Positions 17,323 to 25,908 are shown, counted from the stretch's first letter. The stretch is DNA of 64,000 bases from an uncultured Candidatus Pelagibacter sp. (GCF_943788075.1 NZ_CALSOW010000001.1:293128-357127), one strand, 5' to 3'. The notes: generated from the letters alone by a model not told the origin. Translations and numbers: made by a program.

Positions 17323-17892
17323 ATGAATAATTTTATTGAACAAAATGTTTCATTAGAAAAGTGTCCAGCTTTAGTTCTTAATGCTGATTATAGACCACTA
17401 AGTTATTATCCATTATCTTTATGGTCGTGGCAAGATACTGTAAAATCTGTTTTTTTAGATAGAGTTATAATTGTAAGTAATTATGAAAGAGTTATAAGAA
17501 GTCCTTCATTTAACATGCAATTACCAAGTGTTATCGCGTTGAAAGATTATATAATTCCACAAACAAGACCTAGCTTTACAAGGTTTAACGTCTTTTTGAG
17601 AGATAAGTTTTCTTGTCAATATTGTGGCAGTGGCGAGGAACTGACTTTTGATCATTTATTACCAAGATCAAAAGGTGGTGAAACTAATTGGGACAATGTT
17701 GTAACTGCATGTTCCGCATGTAATGTAAAAAAGGGTGGCAAATTATTAAAAAACTCAGATATGAAACTTAACCAACATCCTTATCGTCCATCAACTGAAG
17801 ATCTGCACAAAAATGGTAAAAATTTTCCACCTAATTATTTACATAAAAGCTGGATGGATTATTTATACTGGGATGTTGAATTAGAGGCCTAG
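17323..17892 (+). CDS. HNH-domain protein conserved in alphaproteobacteria
   Basis: A 189-residue protein. The N-terminal half is ALVLNADYRPLSYYPLSLWS (about 17-36) and the C-terminal half is an HNH nuclease. Zinc pairs CQYC (about 99) and CSACN (about 129) flank LTFDHLLPRSKGGETNWDN, which has the catalytic His. This family is common and single-copy in alphaproteobacteria, and its cellular role is unsettled. It is not next to restriction or mobile genes, so housekeeping DNA metabolism seems likelier than defence. It shares the palindromic stop CTAG with coq7. Confidence 0.85.
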   Translation: MNNFIEQNVSLEKCPALVLNADYRPLSYYPLSLWSWQDTVKSVFLDRVIIVSNYERVIRSPSFNMQLPSVIALKDYIIPQTRPSFTRFNVFLRDKFSCQYCGSGEELTFDHLLPRSKGGETNWDNVVTACSACNVKKGGKLLKNSDMKLNQHPYRPSTEDLHKNGKNFPPNYLHKSWMDYLYWDVELEA

Positions 17893-18422
17893 ATTTTCTC
17901 AGAGATATTTATTGCAATTTTTGAACCTGTTTTAATAATTTTATCTAATAATAAGTAGGGACCTTTTTTTGTAGCACCTTTATCATAAGCTATATCTTTA
18001 TGGTCTATTTCATCTTGTCTAAATTTTGTAATTTTTTTTTTAAGTTCTTTTTCGCTAACATCAAGTTGATTAATTTGATTTAAATAATGCTTGTCTATAA
18101 CTTCCTCAACAGAGGCAGTACATAGCATAGCAGCTTTTTTTCCCAATAATGTTGAACCAAATCCCAAGCCAACACCTAGCAAATCCCACAAGGGTAGAAA
18201 TTTTGTTGGTTGGATATTTCTTTTTTTAATTTCATTTTCAAAAAACTCACAATGTTCTTTTTCATGTTCTTTCATTTCTTCAATCGTTTTTCTAAGATTC
18301 TCATCTTTTACAAAAGTGTTTAAGGCTAATAGTTGTCCTTCATAAATCTTAACAGCTCCACGTTCTCCTGCATGGTCAACTCTAATAAATTCTTCAACTT
18401 TTTTTTTACTAATTTTTGTCAT
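17889..18422 (-). CDS. coq7: 2-polyprenyl-3-methyl-6-methoxy-1,4-benzoquinol hydroxylase
   Basis: A 177-residue diiron carboxylate enzyme. Ligands appear as RVDHAGERGAVKIYEGQ (about 13-29), KEHEKEHCEFFE (about 50-61), ASVEEVIDKHY (about 102-112) and DEIDHKDIA (about 136-144), the Coq7 signature. It carries out the last ring hydroxylation in ubiquinone synthesis, and complements ubiE and ubiB earlier in the window. It overlaps dsbB by 14 bases and shares its stop with the HNH gene. Confidence 0.93.
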   Translation of the reverse strand: MTKISKKKVEEFIRVDHAGERGAVKIYEGQLLALNTFVKDENLRKTIEEMKEHEKEHCEFFENEIKKRNIQPTKFLPLWDLLGVGLGFGSTLLGKKAAMLCTASVEEVIDKHYLNQINQLDVSEKELKKKITKFRQDEIDHKDIAYDKGATKKGPYLLLDKIIKTGSKIAINISEKI

Positions 18423-18891
18423 AATTTAAATAAATTTTTCCACTACTAATACAAATTAGTAAAGATAATAAAATATTATAGCTTGTAAGTGATAATCCAA
18501 AAATTTTAAATGTTACATCTTTGCAGTTAACACTTTTTTCTTTTAATTGCTTTAAAATTTCCTCTTTTGACAATAAATTTGATCCACTTTTTAGATCGCA
18601 AACTAATGACTCTTGAATAAAACCTTGCTCAATACCTAAGTGATATAGTGATAGAGTAGTACCAGCTAGAAATATAATTGTGAGTAAAAGTATAAAGAAT
18701 TTTTCAAATATAATAAATTTATAATTAAGAAAAACTATTATTATAGCCAACAAGTATGGAATTCTTTCTAATATACAGAGATTACAAGGTTGATGACCAA
18801 GAACATATTCAATAAAGAATGCAGATACTAAAGCAATAATGCTGACATAAAAAATGAACTTTATTAATAAATTTTTACTATTTTTAACCAT
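18409..18891 (-). CDS. dsbB: DsbB-family disulfide bond formation protein
   Basis: A 160-residue inner-membrane protein with four hydrophobic segments. The first periplasmic loop has the quinone-linked CxxC in HQPCNLCILERIPYL (about 33-47). The second loop has two further cysteines, VCDLKSG and SVNCKD, as DsbB requires. DsbB re-oxidises DsbA by passing electrons to ubiquinone. Its neighbours are coq7 and a YqaA-like gene, both overlapping it. The family includes BdbC-like proteins, so the exact partner is uncertain. Confidence 0.85.
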   Translation of the reverse strand: MVKNSKNLLIKFIFYVSIIALVSAFFIEYVLGHQPCNLCILERIPYLLAIIIVFLNYKFIIFEKFFILLLTIIFLAGTTLSLYHLGIEQGFIQESLVCDLKSGSNLLSKEEILKQLKEKSVNCKDVTFKIFGLSLTSYNILLSLLICISSGKIYLNYDKN

Positions 18892-19489
18892 TAAATTTTA
18901 AAACAAAATATACAAATCCAAATATTATAACTATAAAAATCCCAATAGCAGTAAACCATTTTGATCCATGATTGTTCATGTATACAGTAAATAATTCTCC
19001 AAATTTATAAGATAAAAAAGCAACGATAAAAAATCTAAGACTTCTTGAAATTAAACTAACAACTATAAAAACTGGTAGATTGAAAGCAATTAAGCCACTA
19101 GCTATTGTAAAAGCTTTATAGGGTAAAGGCGTAAAGCCTGCTAAAAAAAGTATACTTAACCAAGCAAGAAAGCCATTTCCCTCAGACATGTTTAATTTCA
19201 AATCCTCAACCTTATCCTCATAATTATAAAACTCGATAACATGCATTGCTAAATCAAAAAATAAGTAGCCAATTAAATATCCTAAAATACCACCTAAAAC
19301 TGAAAATAAAGATGCTATTAAGAATATTTTGATGAACTCTTTTTTTTTAGCAATAACCATTGGAACAATCATTACATCTGGTGGTATTGGAAAAAATGAA
19401 CTTTCAATAAAAGATACAAGACCCAAATAAAAATTTGAACTTTTATGTGCAGCTAGATTTAAACATTTTTTGTAAAGTGTTTGAAACAT
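18884..19489 (-). CDS. YqaA-like VTT-domain (DedA superfamily) membrane protein
   Basis: A 201-residue multi-pass protein. It contains ESSFFPIPPDVMIVPMV (about 29-45) and LAGFTPLPYKAFTIASG (about 119-135), the two re-entrant motifs of the VTT/DedA fold, and a hydrophobic C-terminal helix (about 177-198). Members are implicated in membrane lipid or polyprenyl-phosphate handling; no specific substrate can be assigned. It is the first gene of the YqaA-dsbB-coq7 run, all overlapping. Confidence 0.82.
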   Translation of the reverse strand: MFQTLYKKCLNLAAHKSSNFYLGLVSFIESSFFPIPPDVMIVPMVIAKKKEFIKIFLIASLFSVLGGILGYLIGYLFFDLAMHVIEFYNYEDKVEDLKLNMSEGNGFLAWLSILFLAGFTPLPYKAFTIASGLIAFNLPVFIVVSLISRSLRFFIVAFLSYKFGELFTVYMNNHGSKWFTAIGIFIVIIFGFVYFVLKFNG

Positions 19490-19550
19490 TTTTTGGTTTT
19501 AATATAAATTTAGTTCTTATACTATTTAAATATAATTAATTGGATATAAT

Positions 19551-19635
19551 GGGCGAATGGCGGAACTGGTAGACGCGCACGACTCAAAATCGTGTTTCGC
19601 AAGAAGTGAGAGTTCGATTCTCTCTTCGCCCACCA
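19551..19635 (+). tRNA. tRNA-Leu (anticodon CAA)
   Basis: Acceptor GGGCGAA pairs with TTCGCCC at the 3' end. The D region is GGCGGAACTGGTAGACGCGC; the anticodon stem CACGA/TCGTG encloses CTCAAAA, so the anticodon is CAA. A long variable arm, as in leucine tRNAs, and a normal T arm (GAGAG TTCGATT CTCTC) follow. CCA is encoded (19633-19635). TATAAT-like boxes at 19518-19536 may be its promoter. The acyl-CoA synthetase starts 6 bases after it. Confidence 0.96.
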
Positions 19636-19641
19636 AAAAAT

Positions 19642-21372
19642 ATGAATTTAGATAATACAAACAACTTAATTGAATTATTTTCTTATCAAGCAGAAAAACA
19701 AAACAAAAAAAGCATTTTTTTACAATGGTTAAACCCAAAGAATAAAAAAACATATACTTGGGAGGAAACACAAAAAAATATTTTAAAGTTATCAAAAATA
19801 ATTAAAAAAAACATAAAAGAGGGAGATAGATGTCTCTTAGTTTCAGAAAACAGACCAGAATGGTTTATCTCAGATATGGCAATAATGTTATCAGGCGGAA
19901 TTACTGTTCCTGCTTATACAACATACACAGAAGAGGATTATAAGTATTTAATAGAAGATTGTGAACCTAGCCTCGTCATAGTCTCCAATAATGAGATGCT
20001 AAAAAAACTAAGCATTACAATTAACGAAAAAAAATTTATTAAAAAAGTCATAACATTAGATGAAGTTAATAAAGTAATTTATAATTTAGATATAATAAAT
20101 AGAGATAAGTATTTAGACTTTAATATCATATTAAATAATGACTTATTAGAAGAAGATAAAATTAAAAATGACAAATTGAAAAGAACTTCTCCTGCTTGTA
20201 TAATTTATACATCTGGAACTGGTGGAAATCCAAAAGGTGTAATTTTAAGTCATGGTGGAATTTTAAATAATCTTGTAGGAGCTTGTGAAATTATGAAACC
20301 ATTGTTTAGCTCCAAACCTATATTTTTAACCTGGCTTCCTCTATCCCATTCCTATGAACATTGTGTACAATTTGCCCAGATAGCAGTTGGGGCAAAAGTA
20401 TTTTATGCAGAAAAAATAGAAAAACTTTTAGAAAATATATCTGAAGCAAAACCAACAATTATGACAGCCGTCCCTAGATTTTATCAAAATCTTTATAATA
20501 AAATTAATATCAATTTAAAAAAACAAACTGGTTTTAAAGCAAAACTAATTGAAGCGACTTTACGATTGGGTAAGAAAAAATTATTAAATCAAAAAATGAC
20601 TTTTTCAGAGAAATTACTAAATTTTATGGTTGAGATATTAGTTCGAAAAAAAATAAAAAAACAGTTTGGTGGAAAATTAAAAGCTTTTGTTTCTGGTGGT
20701 GGTGCATTAGATAAAGAAATAGGAGAATTTCTGAATTCAGTAGGGCTACCTACATTACAGGGTTATGGTTTAACTGAGACGTCCCCAGTAGTAAGTTGTA
20801 ATCCCATACACAAAATAAAAGTAGAAACTGTTGGACCGCCTTTTAGAGGAAACCAAGTTAAAATTGCTGATGATGGAGAAATTTTGGTCAAAGGTGAAAA
20901 TGTGATGTTGGGGTACTGGAACAAGAAAAAGGAAACTGATGAAGTAATTATTGATGGATGGCTTCATACAGGGGACATTGGAGAAATAGATCCTGAGGAT
21001 GGTTATTTAAAAATTACTGATAGAAAAAAAGATATTATAGTAAGTGCAGGTGGAGATAATATTTCACCAGCTAAAATTGAAAATATTATTACTAATGAGC
21101 CAGAAATTGATCAATGTATGGTCTACGGGGATAAAAAAAATTATTTGGTTGCTTTAATAGTGCCTAGTAAAGATTTTTTAAAAGAAAAAGAACAAATTAA
21201 TAATGTAATTGAAAAAATAAATAAAAAATTAACTTTATTAGAAAAAATAAAAAGAATTCAATTAATAGATGAAAATTTTTCTATAGAAAATGGTTTAATG
21301 ACACCAACAATGAAAGTGAAAAGAAAAAAAGTTACAGAAAAATATAAAATTCAATTAGAAAAACTTTATTAA
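19642..21372 (+). CDS. Long-chain fatty-acid-CoA ligase (AMP-forming)
   Basis: A 576-residue ANL-superfamily enzyme starting MNLDNTNNLIELFSYQAEK; the open frame extends backwards through tRNA-Leu, so this ATG is preferred. The P-loop is IIYTSGTGGNPKGVILSHGG (about 188-207); LQGYGLTETSPVVSCNP (about 372-388), DGWLHTGDIGEI and DRKKDIIVSAGGDN complete the adenylation motifs. The closest recognisable type is bacterial FadD15-like long-chain acyl-CoA synthetase. It is cytoplasmic and activates fatty acids for lipid synthesis or degradation. Probably co-transcribed with the tRNA. Confidence 0.88.
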   Translation: MNLDNTNNLIELFSYQAEKQNKKSIFLQWLNPKNKKTYTWEETQKNILKLSKIIKKNIKEGDRCLLVSENRPEWFISDMAIMLSGGITVPAYTTYTEEDYKYLIEDCEPSLVIVSNNEMLKKLSITINEKKFIKKVITLDEVNKVIYNLDIINRDKYLDFNIILNNDLLEEDKIKNDKLKRTSPACIIYTSGTGGNPKGVILSHGGILNNLVGACEIMKPLFSSKPIFLTWLPLSHSYEHCVQFAQIAVGAKVFYAEKIEKLLENISEAKPTIMTAVPRFYQNLYNKININLKKQTGFKAKLIEATLRLGKKKLLNQKMTFSEKLLNFMVEILVRKKIKKQFGGKLKAFVSGGGALDKEIGEFLNSVGLPTLQGYGLTETSPVVSCNPIHKIKVETVGPPFRGNQVKIADDGEILVKGENVMLGYWNKKKETDEVIIDGWLHTGDIGEIDPEDGYLKITDRKKDIIVSAGGDNISPAKIENIITNEPEIDQCMVYGDKKNYLVALIVPSKDFLKEKEQINNVIEKINKKLTLLEKIKRIQLIDENFSIENGLMTPTMKVKRKKVTEKYKIQLEKLY

Positions 21373-21491
21373 GTTATATTTAAAAATTGGATTATTATCC
21401 GCATAAACATTAACATAATTAATAAAAAAAATTTTCATAACAAAACAAAAATAAAAAAATTTTTTTAGAAATTTACTTTTTAATTAAAGAA

Positions 21492-21566
21492 TTGACATAA
21501 CTTGTATAAAAAAATAAAAATATATTAATAGCGAATCAACTTGATTCGTTTAACTTAACTAGGGAG
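21492..21566 (+). promoter_or_regulatory. Promoter, 17-base palindrome and ribosome site of the lysine-rich microprotein
   Basis: A perfect TTGACA (21492-21497) is followed 17 bases later by an AT-only -10 region (TAAAAA, 21515-21520; TATATT at 21521). Then comes CGAATCAACTTGATTCG (21532-21548), two perfect 8-base arms around one base, suited to an operator or a 5' mRNA hairpin. AGGGAG (21561-21566) is a strong Shine-Dalgarno. The preceding stretch from 21373 is featureless AT-rich sequence. Promoter use is inferred. Confidence 0.5.
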
Positions 21567-21572
21567 CTAAAG

Positions 21573-21680
21573 ATGCCTAAGAAAAGAAAAAAAGCTGCTA
21601 AAAAAACTAAGAAAAAAGCAGCAAAGAAAACTAAGAAAAAAGCAAAAAAGGCTAAAAAAGCTAAAAAAAGAAAAAGATAG
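21573..21680 (+). CDS. 35-residue lysine-rich, histone-H1-like microprotein
   Basis: An ATG-to-TAG ORF of 35 codons beginning MPKKRKKAAKKTKKKAAKKT and ending KAKKAKKAKKRKR. It contains 21 Lys, 3 Arg, 7 Ala and 2 Thr, with no acidic or aromatic residue and a repeating KKA/KKT pattern like the tail of histone H1 or the bacterial Hc proteins. It has its own promoter-like sequence, a good ribosome site 6 bases upstream and a strong terminator 20 bases downstream, so it is very likely a real monocistronic gene. Nucleic-acid binding (DNA or RNA) is inferred from charge. The convergent neighbour encodes a CarD protein with a similar tail. A chance A-rich ORF is unlikely given the flanking signals and the conserved period. 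Confidence 0.8.
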   Translation: MPKKRKKAAKKTKKKAAKKTKKKAKKAKKAKKRKR

Positions 21681-21700
21681 TAATTTACTAATCTTTACTA

Positions 21701-21742
21701 AAAACGCTTCTCATTACAATCTGTATGAGAGGCGTTTTTTTT
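21701..21742 (+). terminator. Strong intrinsic terminator after the lysine-rich microprotein
   Basis: AAAACGCTTCTCAT (21701-21714) pairs with ATGAGAGGCGTTTT (21725-21738) over 14 bp with one G-U, around a 10-base loop, followed by T8 (21735-21742). It also lies 2 bases beyond the carD stop codon. On the minus strand the T tract is short and lies inside the stem, so termination should be stronger on the plus strand. Confidence 0.88.
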
Positions 21743-22646
21743 ATTCGTCTAAATTATCGTCTGAATCAGCAATAGGTTCTTCAACAGGCAATTCAGTTGT
21801 AGTTGATTTTGGCACAGAGGCTACAGGTTGAGCTTGACCACCCAAGTTTCTTTTTAAAGCTTTATCAAGTTTCTTTTGTGTATCTTCTAGAGATACATTC
21901 AAAACAATCTGAAACTCAGATAAAATTCTTTCATAAGCTTTTTCAAATAATTGCCTTTCACTATAAGATTGGTCAACCATAAGATCATCACCTTTATTTA
22001 AATCTCTTACGACTTCTGCTAATTCATAAATTTTACCAGACGAAATTTTAGCTTCATATTCTTGTGCTCTTCTGCTCCACATAGATCTTTTTATTTTTGG
22101 CTTACTTTTTAATATAGAAATACACTTATTTACTTGATTGATTGTTGCTAAAGGTCTTAAATGAGATTGTTTATTCACTGGAACCATTCCATTAGCTTTA
22201 TCTTTTTCAAACTTGATAACGTAAGTTTCAACGTCAATCCCGCCTATATTAATTTTTTTAAACTCAGTAATTTGACCAACACCATGTTTTGGGTAAACAA
22301 CATAATCTTTTATTTTATATTCTCTTTTTTCAGTTTCTTGTTTTTTGACTTTTTTAATTTCAGGTTTTACTTCGTTACTTTTAGAAATTCTTAGATTATC
22401 AACTTTTGTCTCTTCTTTTAGTTCAGAGACTTTTATAGCTTTTTTTGATTTAATTGGTTTTGGAGTAATTTTTTTGGTTACTTTTTTTGCTTTCTTGGCA
22501 ACAACTTTTTTGGCTTTCTTAACTTTATCTTTTGTTACTTTTTTTGTTTTAACAACTTTTTTGATAGTAACTTTTTTTTTCACTTTTTTTTCAGGTTTAG
22601 ATTTAAAGATTTTCTTTAAAATATTTTTCGTACTTATTTTGCTCAT
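21741..22646 (-). CDS. carD: CarD-family transcription regulator with a lysine-rich N-terminal tail
   Basis: From the ATG at 22646 ([10 protein letters not shown]) the product is about 301 residues. Alternative starts are ATG 22661 and GTG 22688, all inside the fdxA gene and none with a clear ribosome site. Residues about 6-70 are extremely basic ([37 protein letters not shown]), resembling histone H1. After a charged linker comes the RNA-polymerase-binding CarD_N Tudor-like domain, starting [16 protein letters not shown], then the helical DNA-binding part with [16 protein letters not shown]. The C-terminus is acidic ([13 protein letters not shown]). CarD stabilises open promoter complexes. 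Ordinary CarD has about 160-190 residues, so the tail is an addition. Confidence 0.87.
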   Translation of the reverse strand: MSKISTKNILKKIFKSKPEKKVKKKVTIKKVVKTKKVTKDKVKKAKKVVAKKAKKVTKKITPKPIKSKKAIKVSELKEETKVDNLRISKSNEVKPEIKKVKKQETEKREYKIKDYVVYPKHGVGQITEFKKINIGGIDVETYVIKFEKDKANGMVPVNKQSHLRPLATINQVNKCISILKSKPKIKRSMWSRRAQEYEAKISSGKIYELAEVVRDLNKGDDLMVDQSYSERQLFEKAYERILSEFQIVLNVSLEDTQKKLDKALKRNLGGQAQPVASVPKSTTTELPVEEPIADSDDNLDE

Positions 22647-22929
22647 TCTTAAATTTTTCATGATCCGTTGGAGGATCTTTTTTTTCACTTATATTTGGCC
22701 AGACTTCAGAGTATTTTTTATTGATTTCTAACCATTGTTCGCTACCAGGTTCAGTATCAGCTTTAATGGCATCTACTGGGCATTCAGGCTCACAAACGCC
22801 ACAATCTATACACTCATCCGGTTTAATTACAAGCATATTTTTGCCTTCATAAAAACAATCCACTGGACAAACATCAACACAGTCAGTCAATTTACATTTA
22901 ATACATTTATCATTAACAATATATGTCAT
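22603..22929 (-). CDS. fdxA: Seven-iron ferredoxin FdxA
   Basis: A 108-residue ferredoxin. The N-terminal [17 protein letters not shown] holds the [3Fe-4S] ligands and part of the [4Fe-4S] set; [16 protein letters not shown] follows at about 40-55. The C-terminal helix ([20 protein letters not shown]) is the alphaproteobacterial FdxA extension. It is a small electron carrier. It starts with a TAATG overlap with the TerB-like gene, and its 3' end overlaps carD. The order helicase-fdxA-carD is conserved in alphaproteobacteria. Confidence 0.93.
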   Translation of the reverse strand: MTYIVNDKCIKCKLTDCVDVCPVDCFYEGKNMLVIKPDECIDCGVCEPECPVDAIKADTEPGSEQWLEINKKYSEVWPNISEKKDPPTDHEKFKNEQNKYEKYFKENL

Positions 22930-23342
22930 TATAATTTTCTATTTTTAATCTTATCTTTAATATCGCCCATCGTTGAACTGTCAATGTAAAGTAAGCCCGC
23001 CAAACGTCTCATTAAATTTGTCTCATAAATATCAGCTTCATCATTTGAGTAAATAATAGACCACAAGGCTTCTATAATTTTAATTTTATCATTTTCGGGT
23101 AAGTTTTTTACTTCTCTTGTAAAATCTAAAATTTGATTTGAATTTTCTTCAATAGATTTAGCATCATTAATAATTTGAGTTATTTTTTCCTTGTTAGCAT
23201 TTAACTCTAAGAGAGTTTTTTTAATAATTTCTTCCTCTTTTTCAGTATATTTTTCATCTATTTTAGCTGCATGAATTAATAGTGCACATGTTTTAATTAA
23301 AAAGTTTTTTTCAGTTTCAGTTGAGTCTTTTTTAAAAAACAT
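22929..23342 (-). CDS. TerB-like helical protein
   Basis: A 137-residue, mostly helical acidic protein. [20 protein letters not shown] (about 14-33) and [28 protein letters not shown] (about 92-119) are the two halves of a TerB fold, each with an acidic motif ([14 protein letters not shown] and SNDEADIYE). The tellurite label is historical; no other ter gene is present. It sits between the SUV3-type helicase and fdxA, where other alphaproteobacteria usually have an S4-domain RNA-binding gene. Function unknown. Confidence 0.72.
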   Translation of the reverse strand: MFFKKDSTETEKNFLIKTCALLIHAAKIDEKYTEKEEEIIKKTLLELNANKEKITQIINDAKSIEENSNQILDFTREVKNLPENDKIKIIEALWSIIYSNDEADIYETNLMRRLAGLLYIDSSTMGDIKDKIKNRKL

Positions 23343-23347
23343 GAAAT

Positions 23348-25831
23348 TTAACTAAGATTTAAATTTTTTAAAATTTTAAACGGATTTTCATTTGAAACTT
23401 TTTTTACAAAGTTTTTTTTAAATTTTTTAACAGGGTTATATTTAAAATAAGTTTCATCATCTTTATCAAATATTTTATAATTCATTTTTTGTAAAAGTTT
23501 TTTAAAATTATCCTTGCTACAGCCTAATAAATTTAACATTTCTGGTATTATTTTAATTTCTTTATTTTCTTTTGAGTTTGATAAATTTATAATTAGCATA
23601 AATAATCTTTCTAGAATATCTATCCTTACAAACAAAGTATCAAATTTTTCAAATCCACATAAAAGCATAAAATTTCTATTTCTATTCTCTTTGTCATCTA
23701 AAAAATTTAATCCAAATGTTGGCGGCTTAATGTTATAATGTTTTTGATGAAAATTTTTCCATAATAATGTTCTTATTGATACAGCTTCTGGTTTAATTAA
23801 TTGATATAAAAACACATGATACCTTCCAAATTTTACTCCTAATTCTCTTAAAATTTTTCTCTCATTTTGACCAAGAGATTTTAGATATTCAGAAACTTGC
23901 TCTCTTTTTAATACACCATTATTTTCATAAAGTTGATATGCCAAAGCTTTGATTGATGAATTTTTATCTTTAAGATTTTTTAGATCAACTAAGCTTTTAA
24001 GAACTAGGTTAATTTTATCTTGTATCCATTTACCAATATACTCACTTAGCTTTTGTTTTTGAATAGGTTCAATAATATCATCAACTATTAATTCAAAATT
24101 TGGATTTAAATAATCATGACCAGTAGATAATTTTGCAATCGGAAAATTGTTCCAATAAATTTTGAAATCATTATTTAATTCAATTAACCCTGTATCAATA
24201 ATAGTTTGAATTCTTTTTTCTAACTCTGGCCCAATAGTTTGTCTGGCTGCTTTTTTTAATGACTTGATGTCTGTTTCTAATGCACCTTTTTTTAAATCTA
24301 GTATCAATTTAAGTCCATTTATTTTACCAATAAATTGTTCATCTATTAGTACATCATTATTTTCAAGTATTTTTGTTTTGAATTCCATATCCTGTTTTAA
24401 GCCTCTTGCTAGAACACTTGCTCTTTTATCAATAAATGTTTTGGTAAGCTCTTCATGAAGTCTGTCTGAAAGTCTGTCTTCTAAATGTTTTGTTTTTTCA
24501 ATCCAATAGTCTTGATTTTCTGTCCAATTATTTTTATTTGAAACATAAGACCAAGTTCTTACATTTGCAATTCTATTTGATAAAGAATCTACATTTCCCT
24601 CTAATTTATCAAGTTTTATTAGCTGTAATCTCATAAATTCATCAGTAATTTGCTGTTTTCCACTACTCAAATATCTAAAAACATTTCCTATGACTTCATA
24701 GTGATTACCATATGTTTTTTTTACAAAATCAGGTATCTGACAACATTCCCATAAAAGACTGAGTAATTTTTTATCAAAATTTAAATTTATAAGACTTTTA
24801 TCTTTTAAAAAATATTTAAGGGCTTTTTCATCTTCACATTCATGAATTTTACGCAACCATCCCATCTGTGGTTTTTCCTCTAAAGACTTAATCAAACTAA
24901 GAGGATTATTAAAATTTAAGCTTGAGTTTCTCCAAAATAAAGTTCTAATTTCCTCAAATTTGTGGCTTTCTATTAACTCTACATCTTCAGCTGTAATATC
25001 TTTACAATCACCTGTAATACCAAAACTTCCATCATTTAAGTATCTTCCAGCTCTACCGGCAATTTGCCCTATTTCAGATAAATTTAATTTTCTTAATTTT
25101 TTTCCATCAAATTTTTTAAGATTAGAGAAAAAAACATAATCTAAGTCCATATTAATACCCATTCCAATAGCATCAGTTGCTACTAAAAAATCAACATCTC
25201 CTGATTGATAAAGTTCCACTTGAGCGTTTCTTGTCTTTGGACTCAATGAACCCATTACAATCGCAGCCCCACCTTTTTGTCTTCTGATTAATTCAGCTAT
25301 TGCATAAACTTCTTCTGCTGAGAAAGCTATTATTGCTGTTTTCCTATTTATTCTCGAAATTTTTTTATGACCCGCATATGTTAATTTTGACAATCTTTCC
25401 CTATTTATAAATTCAACATCACCATTTAGTTTTGAAATTATATTTTTGATAGTACTTGAACCCATAAGCATAGTAAGTTTTTCACCTCTTATGTTTAAGA
25501 GTCTATCTGTAAAAATATGACCTCTTTCATGATCCGCACACATTTGAATTTCATCAACACCAACAAAATCTAAATGTTTATCAATTGGCATAGACTCTAC
25601 AGTGCACAAAAAGTATTTAGCATTGGCTGGAATAATTTTTTCTTCACCTGTTATTAAGGCAACTTTATCTACACTAATCTTTTTTATTACTTTGTCGTAA
25701 ACTTCTCTGGCTAACAACCTTAAAGGAAAACCTATCATACCAGAGTCAAATGAGAGCATTGTCTCTATAGCAAGGTGGGTTTTTCCAGTATTTGTAGGTC
25801 CTAGAACAGCAGTAATTTTGTGTTTTGTCAT
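23348..25831 (-). CDS. SUV3-like superfamily 2 RNA/DNA helicase
   Basis: An 827-residue helicase. Motif I is AVLGPTNTGKTHLAIE (about 8-23), motif II VDEIQMCAD (about 92-100, DEIQ instead of DEAD), motif III MGSSTI, and motif VI QIAGRAGRY. This is the SUPV3L1/Suv3 type of mitochondria and alphaproteobacteria, which in mitochondria unwinds RNA for the degradosome. The C-terminal half is long and less conserved, Lys-rich at the very end. It is first in a minus-strand operon with the TerB-like gene (5 bases on), fdxA and carD. The RNA-decay role is by analogy. Confidence 0.88.
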   Translation of the reverse strand: MTKHKITAVLGPTNTGKTHLAIETMLSFDSGMIGFPLRLLAREVYDKVIKKISVDKVALITGEEKIIPANAKYFLCTVESMPIDKHLDFVGVDEIQMCADHERGHIFTDRLLNIRGEKLTMLMGSSTIKNIISKLNGDVEFINRERLSKLTYAGHKKISRINRKTAIIAFSAEEVYAIAELIRRQKGGAAIVMGSLSPKTRNAQVELYQSGDVDFLVATDAIGMGINMDLDYVFFSNLKKFDGKKLRKLNLSEIGQIAGRAGRYLNDGSFGITGDCKDITAEDVELIESHKFEEIRTLFWRNSSLNFNNPLSLIKSLEEKPQMGWLRKIHECEDEKALKYFLKDKSLINLNFDKKLLSLLWECCQIPDFVKKTYGNHYEVIGNVFRYLSSGKQQITDEFMRLQLIKLDKLEGNVDSLSNRIANVRTWSYVSNKNNWTENQDYWIEKTKHLEDRLSDRLHEELTKTFIDKRASVLARGLKQDMEFKTKILENNDVLIDEQFIGKINGLKLILDLKKGALETDIKSLKKAARQTIGPELEKRIQTIIDTGLIELNNDFKIYWNNFPIAKLSTGHDYLNPNFELIVDDIIEPIQKQKLSEYIGKWIQDKINLVLKSLVDLKNLKDKNSSIKALAYQLYENNGVLKREQVSEYLKSLGQNERKILRELGVKFGRYHVFLYQLIKPEAVSIRTLLWKNFHQKHYNIKPPTFGLNFLDDKENRNRNFMLLCGFEKFDTLFVRIDILERLFMLIINLSNSKENKEIKIIPEMLNLLGCSKDNFKKLLQKMNYKIFDKDDETYFKYNPVKKFKKNFVKKVSNENPFKILKNLNLS

Positions 25832-25908
25832 TTCTACTTTTGGTGTACTTTTTTTTTTACCTACCAGATATTGTTGGTGCTAAAGAACAAAAATAGACTA
25901 AAACATGA

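Noticed and set aside
17323..17892. HNH gene as part of a restriction, homing or defence system
   Set aside because: No methylase, intron or mobile context; it is a conserved single housekeeping-type family in alphaproteobacteria.
19606..19641. Upstream extension of the acyl-CoA synthetase into tRNA-Leu
   Set aside because: The frame is open through the tRNA, but the MNLDNTNN start at 19642 follows the tRNA and fits the family.
22161..22731. Long plus-strand ORFs opposite carD
   Set aside because: Shadows of Lys-rich codons (AAA read as TTT), giving Phe/Leu-rich nonsense.
22929..23342. Tellurite resistance function for the TerB-like protein
   Set aside because: No other ter genes; TerB fold is widespread and its name does not indicate function.
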